The position numbers were made by a program, and so were the translations under genes. A stretch of DNA of 13,690 nucleotides from Acidobacteriaceae bacterium (GTDB lineage: Bacteria > Acidobacteriota > Terriglobia > Terriglobales > Acidobacteriaceae): positions 1 to 13,690 of the forward strand of contig JASHYS010000512.1 in NCBI GenBank assembly GCA_030042915.1. Direction: 5' to 3'. A model generated the notes under the pieces. It was not told the DNA's origin. It saw only the letters and a program-made list of their open reading frames with translations, and did no database searches. Each line of letters begins with the position of its first letter. The first letter of the stretch is position 1. Positions 7,366-13,690 of this stretch are shown piece by piece.

Positions 7366-7442
7366 AGGGGTGCTCCACGCGTTGTGGGGCTGAGAAAATA
7401 CCCTCGAACCCGATCCGGATAATACCGGCGTGGGAAGCTTTC
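7361..7442 (+). promoter_or_regulatory. TPP riboswitch (THI element)
   Basis: The conserved core is unmistakable: GGGGTGCTCC at 7367-7376, CTGAGA at 7390-7395, ATACCC, then GAACCCGATCCGG, ATAATACCGGCG and TGGGAAGC to 7438. Helix P3 is GCTCCAC (7372-7378) with GTGGGGC (7384-7390), closing a GCGTT loop. P2 is GGGT with ACCC (7400-7403). P5 is CCGG (7415-7418) with CCGG (7425-7428). P1 pairs GAAA (7361-7364) with TTTC (7439-7442). It binds thiamine pyrophosphate and lowers expression of downstream genes. No terminator hairpin with a T-run follows. A GAGC-GCGA-GCTC hairpin (7473-7484) and the GCTCC at 7481-7485, complementary to the GGAGC of the ribosome site (7513-7517), point to translational control. 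The start codon is 77 bases downstream. Confidence 0.95.
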
Positions 7443-7508
7443 TAGAGCGGCGTTCTTCCAAACCTGATTTTCGAGCGCGAGCTCCCGTGTTTCATGCACC
7501 AGCGAAGC

Positions 7509-7514
7509 AGGAGG
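7509..7514 (+). promoter_or_regulatory. Ribosome binding site deciding the receptor start
   Basis: AGGAGG lies five bases before ATG at 7520. The upstream in-frame GTG at 7430 is inside the riboswitch core and cannot be the start. This site is the likely target of riboswitch-controlled sequestration. Confidence 0.8.
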
Positions 7515-7519
7515 AGCCC

Positions 7520-9985
7520 ATGCAGCCCGCCGCTGTCCGCGTTCCATCAATTCTCTTTCCGCGCGCTTCTGTCTTTTTGTTCAGATCCTTGTTCCTGATC
7601 CCCTGCTTCGCCTTGATTGTCAGCGCGCAAACTCCGCCGCAGGCGCCCAGCCCCCCTCCGCCAACCAACCAGCAGAATCCCACTCCGGCGCCTCAAAAAA
7701 TTGCTCCCGTTACCACCACCGTCATCGTCCACGGCGAAGTTCAGGATAACTATCTTCCCGAGTTGCTTACGGTGGGAACGCTGGGCGGCGAGCCGCTCAA
7801 AAGTGTGCCGCTCTCGGCTTCAGTGGTCACCCGCGACCTGCTCAATGATCAGGTCTCGCGGCTGCTCTCCGACGTCGTCCAGAACGATGCCTCGGTGACT
7901 GACGACTACGTGCCCGTCGGCTACTATGGCGACTACGAGATCCGCGGCTTTCCCATCGATCTGGCCACAGGATTGGAAATCAACGGCATGACCATCGCCG
8001 GGGAGCAGGACGTTCCGCTCGAAAACAAGCAGAGCGTGGAGTTTTTGAAAGGCATTGCCGGCGTGGAAAGCGGTGTTGCCAACGCGGGAGGCCTCATCGA
8101 CTACGTCACCAAGCGCCCGGCCAACATCAAGGACCTGGATTTCGCTACCGATCAGCGCGGAACGGCTTACGGCGCAGCCGACTTTGGCCATCTGTTCGGC
8201 CGCCAGAAGCAGGTGGGTTCGCGAGTGAACCTTGCCGGCGAACGCATGGTTCCCTACATGAACGACACAAACGGCTGGCGTGCCGTGGGCGCCGGTGCAG
8301 CCGACTGGAAAATGAATTCGGCAACCATCCTGAAGGGCGATTTTGAGTACCAGCACAAGACCGAGCGCGACGGCAGCGGCTATCAACTTCTGGGCGGAAC
8401 GACGCTGCCCGACATCAATCGCATTTTCCGCTCTACGATGCTCGGCGATCAGCCGTGGGGCCCTCCCGATACCTACGACACCTTCAACACCAGCGCACGC
8501 CTCGACCACACCTTCTCGCCCGCGTGGCTTGCTTTCGCCGCGGCCGGCTTCAGCCACTCGCTTATCCAGGACAACGTGATCTACGCCTATGGCTGCATTT
8601 ACGAAACCGAGTGCGCGCAGAACCCCGGCCCCGGCCAATCGCCAAGCTACTTTTTCGCCCCCGACGGCACTTACGACATTTACGACTATCGCGATCCCGG
8701 CGAATTGCGGATCGACGCCGAAGCCGAGGCCATGGTGACGGGCCACATCCGCACCGGCGCCGTCACGCAGGACGTCACTGCCGGCGGCGTTCTATTTCTG
8801 CGCAGCGTGCAGCAACCGGGTTTTTATACCGAGCAGAACCCATACGATCCCAGTGGTGTGGTTCAGGACGGGGCCGTCTATACCTATGTCGGCTCGGAAA
8901 ACATCTACCAGTCCATCGCCCCTATTCCGCCGCCAGGGAGCGCGACTTCACTCGAGAACCCGCTTGAATCGGCCGGCCCGCGCCGCCTGTGGGAAGACAG
9001 CCATCAATCCTCCGGCGTCATCCAGGATCGTGTGCATCTTCCCGGCCGCATCCAGCTCATCGCCGGAGGCCGCTACGACTATCTGCGCGACCACAACTAC
9101 TCGCTCTATTCCTCCTGCGCCATCGCCGCCGATCTGAATCCCACCACTGTTTCCACGCCCGATCCCTGCGCGCCTGAGTTCAGCGACAAACCCGTCTGGC
9201 TGCCGCAATACGCTATCACTGCCAGCCCGGTTACAAACCTCACCCTTTATGCGAACTACGGCGTGCTGTTGTCGCTCGGTCCCGAGGGACCGTGGTGGGT
9301 TGATAATGCCAGCCAGTTTCTGGCGCCATTCTTCACGCGCCAGGCTGAGATTGGCGCCAAGTACGAGCCGGCTCAGCGCATTCTGCTCAGCACAGCATTC
9401 TTCCGCATGCGCGCGCCGTTCATCTACCCCAAGGTGATTCAGGCCGCCGATGCCACTTGCCCAGTTGACTCGGCCACAGGCGGACCCGTCAGCCCAGGCG
9501 ACCTCTGCTTTGAATCCGAAGGCCACGAAACACACGACGGCGTTGAGCTCAACGCTGAAGGCAAGGCTGCCGATTGGCTGCGCATCAATGCTTCGGCTGA
9601 GGCTATGAATGCGATCTCCACCAATACCGGCACGCCGTCGTTCGACGCGAAGCAGGTGATCAACGTGCCCCATCTGCACACGAATCTTTTTGCAGATTTC
9701 ACCGTGCCGCACCTCGCGGGCCTGCATCTGATGCCCGGTTGGAGCTACACATCGCGCAAGGAAGCCACGCGCGACGATACGGTGAGCGTGCCCGGATACA
9801 ATCTTTTCAACTTTGGTGCGCGCTACACTCCCGGAGGCGAACAGGGCCGCATCACCTTTCACATTTACGCCGACAACATTACCAACAAACACTACTGGTC
9901 CGACACTGGGGCAAACTATGGCGACACGTTTCTCTGGCTGGGCGCGCCTTCAACCGTTCGCCTTGCTGCCCACTACACGTTTTAA
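7520..9985 (+). CDS. TonB-dependent outer-membrane receptor, predicted thiamine (or precursor) uptake
   Basis: From the ATG at 7520 the product has 821 residues. A signal peptide covers about 1-36 (cleavage after VSA), followed by a Pro/Gln-rich linker and a TonB-box-like TTTVIVHG (65-72). The plug domain resembles siderophore receptors: EIRGF (140-144), NKQSVEFLKGIAGVESG and IDYVTKRP. A long beta-barrel follows, containing IQLIAGGRYDYLRDHNY and NLTLYANYGVLLSLG, and ends in RLAAHYTF with the terminal Phe needed for outer-membrane assembly. Plug similarity would lead to a siderophore-receptor label, but the TPP riboswitch directly upstream and the PnuC and kinase genes downstream argue for thiamine, a thiamine phosphate or a precursor as ligand. 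The mature protein has exactly six cysteines in three close pairs (359/365, 533/550, 647/663), probably disulfides in extracellular loops. Confidence 0.9.
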   Translation: MQPAAVRVPSILFPRASVFLFRSLFLIPCFALIVSAQTPPQAPSPPPPTNQQNPTPAPQKIAPVTTTVIVHGEVQDNYLPELLTVGTLGGEPLKSVPLSASVVTRDLLNDQVSRLLSDVVQNDASVTDDYVPVGYYGDYEIRGFPIDLATGLEINGMTIAGEQDVPLENKQSVEFLKGIAGVESGVANAGGLIDYVTKRPANIKDLDFATDQRGTAYGAADFGHLFGRQKQVGSRVNLAGERMVPYMNDTNGWRAVGAGAADWKMNSATILKGDFEYQHKTERDGSGYQLLGGTTLPDINRIFRSTMLGDQPWGPPDTYDTFNTSARLDHTFSPAWLAFAAAGFSHSLIQDNVIYAYGCIYETECAQNPGPGQSPSYFFAPDGTYDIYDYRDPGELRIDAEAEAMVTGHIRTGAVTQDVTAGGVLFLRSVQQPGFYTEQNPYDPSGVVQDGAVYTYVGSENIYQSIAPIPPPGSATSLENPLESAGPRRLWEDSHQSSGVIQDRVHLPGRIQLIAGGRYDYLRDHNYSLYSSCAIAADLNPTTVSTPDPCAPEFSDKPVWLPQYAITASPVTNLTLYANYGVLLSLGPEGPWWVDNASQFLAPFFTRQAEIGAKYEPAQRILLSTAFFRMRAPFIYPKVIQAADATCPVDSATGGPVSPGDLCFESEGHETHDGVELNAEGKAADWLRINASAEAMNAISTNTGTPSFDAKQVINVPHLHTNLFADFTVPHLAGLHLMPGWSYTSRKEATRDDTVSVPGYNLFNFGARYTPGGEQGRITFHIYADNITNKHYWSDTGANYGDTFLWLGAPSTVRLAAHYTF

Positions 9986-9989
9986 GCTG

Positions 9990-10065
9990 CTAGCTTCTAG
10001 CTAGAGCTGCAGAAGGATAAACCGCAAGTTATTCACATGCAGTACGAGGCTAGTAGCTAGAAGCT
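9990..10065. repeat. CTAG-rich intergenic inverted repeat
   Basis: AGCTTCTAGCTA (9992-10003) is the exact reverse complement of TAGCTAGAAGCT (10054-10065), with 50 bases between. CTAG occurs five times in this 76-bp stretch, although the tetramer is usually scarce in bacterial DNA. The element fills most of the 96-bp gap between the receptor and kinase genes. No T-run follows the second arm, so strong termination is unlikely. It could be an mRNA-stabilising or attenuating structure, or a dispersed intergenic repeat. Confidence 0.6.
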
Positions 10066-10081
10066 GGCAACACTTGGTGAG

Positions 10082-11263
10082 ATGAGTTCAAAAATCAAAG
10101 CGCACGGCATGGATGGCACGCTGGTCGCACCCGACTGGCCTCCACTGACGCTGGCTGAATTGTGCCCGCTCTTCGCGCAGTTTCCGGACCTGGGTGAGCC
10201 TGCTCGCATCGTCTCGATCAGCCCGCGTCCTTTCTCTGCCGCCGGCATCATCGCGACGCTTCGCGGGCGCGTCTTCGTCAAGCGTCATCACCGCTCCGTG
10301 CGCGATCGCGAAGGCCTCCTCGAGGAGCATCGCTTCCTCGCGTATCTTCGTGCTCAAGGCGCGCTCGTCCCGCGCGTCCTTGGCTCTTCCAACGGCGAAA
10401 CCGCAATCGAATCGGATGACTGGTGCTACGAAATTCACGAAATTCCCGGCGGAATCGATCTCTATGAAGACGCGCTCTCCTGGACGCCGTTCCTGAGTGC
10501 GGCACATGCCCATTCTGCGGGCGAGACTCTCGCGCATCTCCACCTTGCCGCGCGCAATTTCGCAGCTCCGCCGCGCAAACACCGCCCGCTCGTCGCCGGC
10601 TTCACCATCTTTGCGGCGCAAGACACCGCCGTGGCCCTCGGGCGTTATCTTGGCGCTCGCCCCTCGCTCGCCAATCACAGGTCTGTCGGCGCATGCGCAA
10701 ACCGGGCCCTCGAGCTGCTCACGCCTTTTCATGCGGAGCTTGCGCCTCTTCTGCCTGCGCTCCCGCCGCTTTGGACGCACAACGATCTCCATGCCTCCAA
10801 TCTTTTCTGGAGCGACGTTGGCCCCGCGGCGCGCGCCACAGCCGTAATCGACTTCGGTCTCGCCGACCGGACCAATGCCGTCCACGATCTGGCCCACGCC
10901 ATCGAACGCAACATCGTCGAGTGGTTAGCCCTGGTCCAAAATGCAGAACAGCCCCCGGCTGTCCACCTCGACCATCTCGAGGCTCTCCTCGACGGTTACG
11001 AATCCGTGCGCCCGCTCTCGGCTGAAGAATCCGCCGCGCTGGCGCCGATGACGGCTCTCAGTCATGCCGAATTTGCGCTTTCTGAAGCCGATTATTTTCT
11101 CGGCGTGCTGCATTCTGAAGAGAAAGCCGCGATGGCTTACGACGGCTGGCTGGTGGGACACGCACGCTGGTTCGCAAGCGCCCCCGGGCGTAACCTGCTG
11201 GAATTCCTCAAACGCCGCGCCCAGGCGCGCGAAACACGTTCCGCCGGGGCCGCTGCGCTGTGA
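10082..11263 (+). CDS. APH/choline-kinase-fold phosphotransferase, predicted thiamine kinase
   Basis: The 393-residue soluble kinase has the aminoglycoside-phosphotransferase fold. The N-lobe Lys is likely K67 (RVFVKRHH), with a Glu at E81 or E82 in the next helix. The catalytic loop is THNDLHASN with D235 and N240, and the metal-binding Asp is D257 in VIDFGLADR. These are the expected active residues, so the enzyme looks functional. The fold covers kinases for choline, thiamine (ThiK/YcfN), methylthioribose, homoserine and aminoglycosides. Its place between a TPP-riboswitch-controlled receptor and a PnuC transporter predicts thiamine as substrate, trapping imported vitamin as the phosphate. 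The start at ATG 10082 has only a weak GGTGAG upstream; a later ATG at 10109 is possible. Its TGA overlaps the ATG of the PnuC gene. Confidence 0.85.
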   Translation: MSSKIKAHGMDGTLVAPDWPPLTLAELCPLFAQFPDLGEPARIVSISPRPFSAAGIIATLRGRVFVKRHHRSVRDREGLLEEHRFLAYLRAQGALVPRVLGSSNGETAIESDDWCYEIHEIPGGIDLYEDALSWTPFLSAAHAHSAGETLAHLHLAARNFAAPPRKHRPLVAGFTIFAAQDTAVALGRYLGARPSLANHRSVGACANRALELLTPFHAELAPLLPALPPLWTHNDLHASNLFWSDVGPAARATAVIDFGLADRTNAVHDLAHAIERNIVEWLALVQNAEQPPAVHLDHLEALLDGYESVRPLSAEESAALAPMTALSHAEFALSEADYFLGVLHSEEKAAMAYDGWLVGHARWFASAPGRNLLEFLKRRAQARETRSAGAAAL

Positions 11264-11850
11264 TGCGGGCTACGATCGCCGGTTACATCGCTTCGCATCG
11301 CCTTGAAAGCGCTGGTTCCCTGACCACTGCTTTCGGCATCTGGCTCACCACGCGGCGCAAGCTCATTTGCTGGCCAGTCACGCTTGTCGCGATCTTCATC
11401 TACATGGTCGTTTTCTATCGCGAAGGGCTTCTCTCCGACGCGCTGTTGCAAATCTTCTTCGTCGTCTTCACGTTCTACGGCTGGTGGCACTGGTGGCGTG
11501 GCGTCCGCCAGGAAGGCGAGGTGCGCGTCGTACCGCTTCCGCGGTCAAGCCTCATCATAGCCATCATGTTGGGAATCCCTGGCAGCATCGCGTTAGGAAC
11601 CCTTGCGAAGCACCTCCATGCCGCGCTTCCCTATCTCGATGCCGTGCTGATGAGTTATTCCCTCGTCGCCAGCTGGTGGCAGGCACGCAAGCACATCGCC
11701 AACTGGTGGCTCTGGATTGTTGTGGATCTCGTCTACATCGGTGAATACATCTACAAGGATCTCTGGCTCACGGCCGTGCTCTACGGCGGTCTTGTCGCCC
11801 TCGCTGTCCTGGGCCTGCGAGACTGGCGCCGCGCCGCGGCCGCCAGCTAG
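11263..11850 (+). CDS. pnuC: PnuC-family vitamin transporter, predicted thiamine permease (PnuT type)
   Basis: The product is 195 residues with about seven hydrophobic segments. PnuC-family signatures are present: FYGWWHWWRG (71-80) and, near the C-terminus, SWWQARKHIANWWLWI followed by VVDLVYIGEY, the Trp/Asn-rich segment that lines the substrate site. PnuC proteins are facilitators for nicotinamide riboside, thiamine (PnuT) or riboflavin (PnuX), and rely on a cytoplasmic kinase to trap the substrate. The TPP riboswitch and the overlapping kinase gene make thiamine the best guess; an automated label of nicotinamide mononucleotide transporter would be misleading. The ATG at 11263 overlaps the kinase TGA (TGATG), which implies translational coupling; a GTG one codon earlier is also in frame. 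The stop codon overlaps that of the convergent dehydrogenase gene. Confidence 0.88.
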   Translation: MRATIAGYIASHRLESAGSLTTAFGIWLTTRRKLICWPVTLVAIFIYMVVFYREGLLSDALLQIFFVVFTFYGWWHWWRGVRQEGEVRVVPLPRSSLIIAIMLGIPGSIALGTLAKHLHAALPYLDAVLMSYSLVASWWQARKHIANWWLWIVVDLVYIGEYIYKDLWLTAVLYGGLVALAVLGLRDWRRAAAAS

Positions 11851-12818
11851 ATCGCCGCCTGCACCACATTCTTCAACGGCTTGCCTTCCATGTAGCGCCG
11901 TAGTTCTTCGGCCGCCGTGTGTAGCGCACGAGGCGTAAACTGCGGCGTCGATCCGCCGATGTGCTCCGTGAGGAGCAGGTTCGGGCAGCTCCACAGCGGA
12001 TGGCCTTCAGGCAGGGGCTCCGGATCGGTCACATCCAGCGCGGCGCGAATCCGGCCGGCGTTCAATGCCGCTGCAAGAGCGTCGGTGTCCACAATCGGTC
12101 CCCGCGCAGCATTTACCAGCAGCGCACCCTGCCGCATCAAGGCGAACTGCGTGGCGCCAATCAACCCCTTCGATTCCGGAGTGGAAGGCAGAATCAATAC
12201 AACTACGTCGGCCCGTGGCAGCAAATGGTCCAGCTCGCTCACCGCATGCACCTCGGGATGAGTGCGAGCGGTGCGCGCTACCCGCAACAACTGCACCTGG
12301 AATGGCTTGAGCATGCGCTCGATCTCCTTGCCGATCTCCCCGTAGCCGACCAGGAGCACTGTCTTTCCGGTCAGCTCCTCCTGCATCACCGGCGGATACT
12401 CCTCGCGTGTTGAGCCGGTGATCTTCTTGTAATATGCATTCGCCTCGAAGCGGCGCTTCCATATGCCCGAACGCTGAATCTCGAGATACAGAGGAAAATA
12501 TTTCAGCATGGTTAGAATGGCGGCCAGCGTCCACTCCGCTGTAGAGATGTTGTGCGCGCCGCGCGCGTTCGAGATGGTCACATGCGGCCCCACCGTGGCT
12601 GGAATCCACTCCGTCCCGGCCATCAGCGACAGTACGAGCTTTACGCCATGCAGGTGGGGCCACGTGCGCAATGCTTTAGTAGAGTATGGGTCCGGGATCC
12701 ACACGTCGATCGCCACGTCGTGGTCCATTTTGTCCGACAGCGGGACCAACTCGATTCCCGCAGGGAAGTCGCGCAGCAAATCCGCTGAAATTGTGGCTGG
12801 GTATCCGACGCGCAGCAT
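11847..12818 (-). CDS. D-isomer-specific 2-hydroxyacid dehydrogenase
   Basis: The 323-residue NAD(P)-dependent oxidoreductase is of the family that includes phosphoglycerate dehydrogenase and glyoxylate/hydroxypyruvate reductase. The N-terminal substrate domain flanks a Rossmann domain with VGYGEIGKEI (157-166). The family signature is LLVNAARGPIVDTDALAAAL, and the catalytic triad is present as R239 (AARG), E267 (DPEP) and H286 (TEHIGG). The frame stays open far upstream, but that extension is antisense to the FUSC gene and unlike the family; the start at ATG 12816-12818 (MLRVGYPATI) gives the normal length, although the Shine-Dalgarno is weak. The substrate is unknown; reduction of hydroxypyruvate, an isomer of the GarL product tartronate semialdehyde, is possible but speculative. 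It converges on pnuC with a 4-bp overlap. Confidence 0.9.
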   Translation of the reverse strand: MLRVGYPATISADLLRDFPAGIELVPLSDKMDHDVAIDVWIPDPYSTKALRTWPHLHGVKLVLSLMAGTEWIPATVGPHVTISNARGAHNISTAEWTLAAILTMLKYFPLYLEIQRSGIWKRRFEANAYYKKITGSTREEYPPVMQEELTGKTVLLVGYGEIGKEIERMLKPFQVQLLRVARTARTHPEVHAVSELDHLLPRADVVVLILPSTPESKGLIGATQFALMRQGALLVNAARGPIVDTDALAAALNAGRIRAALDVTDPEPLPEGHPLWSCPNLLLTEHIGGSTPQFTPRALHTAAEELRRYMEGKPLKNVVQAAI

Positions 12819-12986
12819 GAGATTCGTGAGCCTGACCGGCCGCAAGCTCCTTGCTTGTATGCTATCCCACGCTCTCTGCCCACCGGCCGGCAAAGGGCGC
12901 GCATTGACGTGCCCGAATTGCACACGCGAAACTGTTGAAGATATCGCTTTGCAATTCTCAGACAGGTCGATCGCGGGCCCGCTTTC
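12819..12986. promoter_or_regulatory. Divergent intergenic region dehydrogenase / FUSC gene
   Basis: These 168 bp must hold the promoters of both divergent genes. I found no convincing -35/-10 pair or operator palindrome; TTGACG at 12904-12909 is a possible forward -35 without a good partner. Open frames on both strands through this stretch look like GC-rich shadows. Confidence 0.35.
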
Positions 12987-13690
12987 ATGCGCCTGAAAAG
13001 TAAAAAAACGTGGTCGCAGCCGGAACTGGCCATCAAGCGGCACATCGATGGCGGCGCCACACAAGGGTTCTTTAGCTTTGAGCACCGCCGATTGGTGATC
13101 CAAGCCGCCAAGACTGCGCTCGCCGCGGCCCTCTGCTGGTGGCTGGCCTTGCGTTTCGGCCTGCACGACGGCTATTGGGGCTCCATCAGCGCCATCATCG
13201 TCCTGCAATCGAACGTGGGCGCCACCGTCACGGCTTCGCGCGACCGGCTGCTCGGAACTCTGATCGGCGCGCTCTTCGGCTTCGCATTCTCGCTCTTCGG
13301 CGCGACTCCGTGGAACTATATTCTCGCGGTATTTTTCGCCATCGTGGTTTGCGGATTGCTCAGCATGCGCGAAAGCTCGCGGTTGGCCGGCGTCACCATC
13401 ACCATCCTCCTGCTCGTCCCCGCTCACGGCTCGCGTTGGGGCCTGGCGCTCGATCGCGTCGGCGAAGTGCTGCTGGGCATCATCATTGCCCTGCTCGTTT
13501 CCGCGCTGGTTCTTCCCGATCGCGCCCGGCTTTGGCTGCGCGACGGACTGGCGCAGGAGTTTTTGCTTCTGAGCGGCTTCTTCGAAGCCATCCTTGAAGG
13601 CTTTCTGAGCGCGCCCTCGCAAAACGCGCCTGCCCTGCGGCTGGATCTGGAATCGTTGCTTTCGGGCAATAGCAAGCTGCTCGAAGCAGC
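12987..13690 (+). CDS. FUSC / aromatic-acid-exporter-type membrane protein (3'-truncated by window edge)
   Basis: The frame from ATG 12987 is open to the end of the window, giving 234 residues without a stop. After a basic N-terminus (MRLKSKKTW) and a short soluble stretch (FFSFEHRRLVIQAAKTALAA), several membrane segments follow. The phrase GYWGSISAIIVLQSNVGAT, followed by SRDRLLGTLIGALFG, is typical of the FUSC/ArAE (DUF939-like) domain. Further helices and a soluble segment beginning near DRARLWLRDGLAQEF come next. Relatives such as AaeB export aromatic acids or xenobiotics across the inner membrane, sometimes as full-length two-domain proteins. An in-frame TGA at 12936-12938 limits any N-terminal extension. 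The ribosome site is weak. Nothing in the context reveals a substrate. Confidence 0.83.
   Translation, partial: MRLKSKKTWSQPELAIKRHIDGGATQGFFSFEHRRLVIQAAKTALAAALCWWLALRFGLHDGYWGSISAIIVLQSNVGATVTASRDRLLGTLIGALFGFAFSLFGATPWNYILAVFFAIVVCGLLSMRESSRLAGVTITILLLVPAHGSRWGLALDRVGEVLLGIIIALLVSALVLPDRARLWLRDGLAQEFLLLSGFFEAILEGFLSAPSQNAPALRLDLESLLSGNSKLLEA

Noticed and set aside
7430..7519. GTG start for the TonB receptor at 7430, adding 30 residues
   Set aside because: The codon lies inside the conserved 3' part of the TPP riboswitch, while AGGAGG and ATG at 7520 give a proper start and signal peptide.
7820..9892. Long minus-strand frames (7820-8746 and 8948-9892) under the TonB receptor
   Set aside because: They are shadows of the receptor frame, without recognisable domains or ribosome sites.
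10088..10897. 269-codon minus-strand frame under the kinase gene
   Set aside because: Arg/Glu-rich shadow of a well-supported kinase with conserved catalytic motifs.
12819..13622. N-terminal extension of the 2-hydroxyacid dehydrogenase frame to 591 residues
   Set aside because: The extra residues are antisense to the FUSC gene and low-complexity in charge; the family length and fold start at MLRVGYP (12818).

Overview
The window is a GC-rich (roughly 60%), gene-dense stretch of a Gram-negative bacterial chromosome. Twin-arginine leaders of the RREFL/RRELF type, a TonB-dependent receptor with an outer-membrane C-terminal Phe, and sugar-acid catabolic genes beside a lactonase suggest an Acidobacteriota-like organism. 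That placement is inference; no rRNA or other phylogenetic marker is present.

Region 1 (1-5593) is a hexarate (galactarate/glucarate) catabolic cluster. It holds the 3' part of an SMP-30/gluconolactonase-type lactonase (+), galactarate dehydratase GarD (-), then a forward run of a Tat-exported UxuA-like TIM-barrel protein, a GarP/GudP-type MFS hexarate transporter and the aldolase GarL. Together they could open lactones, import the diacid, dehydrate it to 5-dehydro-4-deoxy-glucarate and split that into pyruvate and tartronate semialdehyde. No tartronate-semialdehyde reductase, glycerate kinase or dedicated regulator is visible here.

Region 2 (5639-7294) holds an exported single-domain cupin (-), a small four-helix membrane protein with two helix-embedded histidines (-), and, divergent from it, an Rrf2-family regulator with an Fe-S type Cys/His cluster (+). 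A perfect 8-6-8 inverted repeat lies in the divergent gap.

Region 3 (7315-11850) is the most interesting part. A clear TPP riboswitch (about 7361-7442) precedes a TonB-dependent receptor, an aminoglycoside-phosphotransferase-fold kinase and a PnuC-family transporter. The last two genes overlap at TGATG. This reads as a complete thiamine acquisition and trapping operon: outer-membrane uptake, inner-membrane facilitated transport of the PnuT type, and phosphorylation by an APH-fold kinase instead of the usual thiamine pyrophosphokinase. Palindromes lie just upstream of the riboswitch, one of them overlapping its P1 helix, so a second layer of control is possible.

Region 4 (11847-13690) has a D-2-hydroxyacid dehydrogenase (-) whose stop codon shares a CTAG with the stop of the PnuC gene, and the divergent 5' part of a FUSC/aromatic-acid-exporter-type membrane protein that runs off the window. 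No tRNA, rRNA, CRISPR array, insertion sequence or phage gene was seen.
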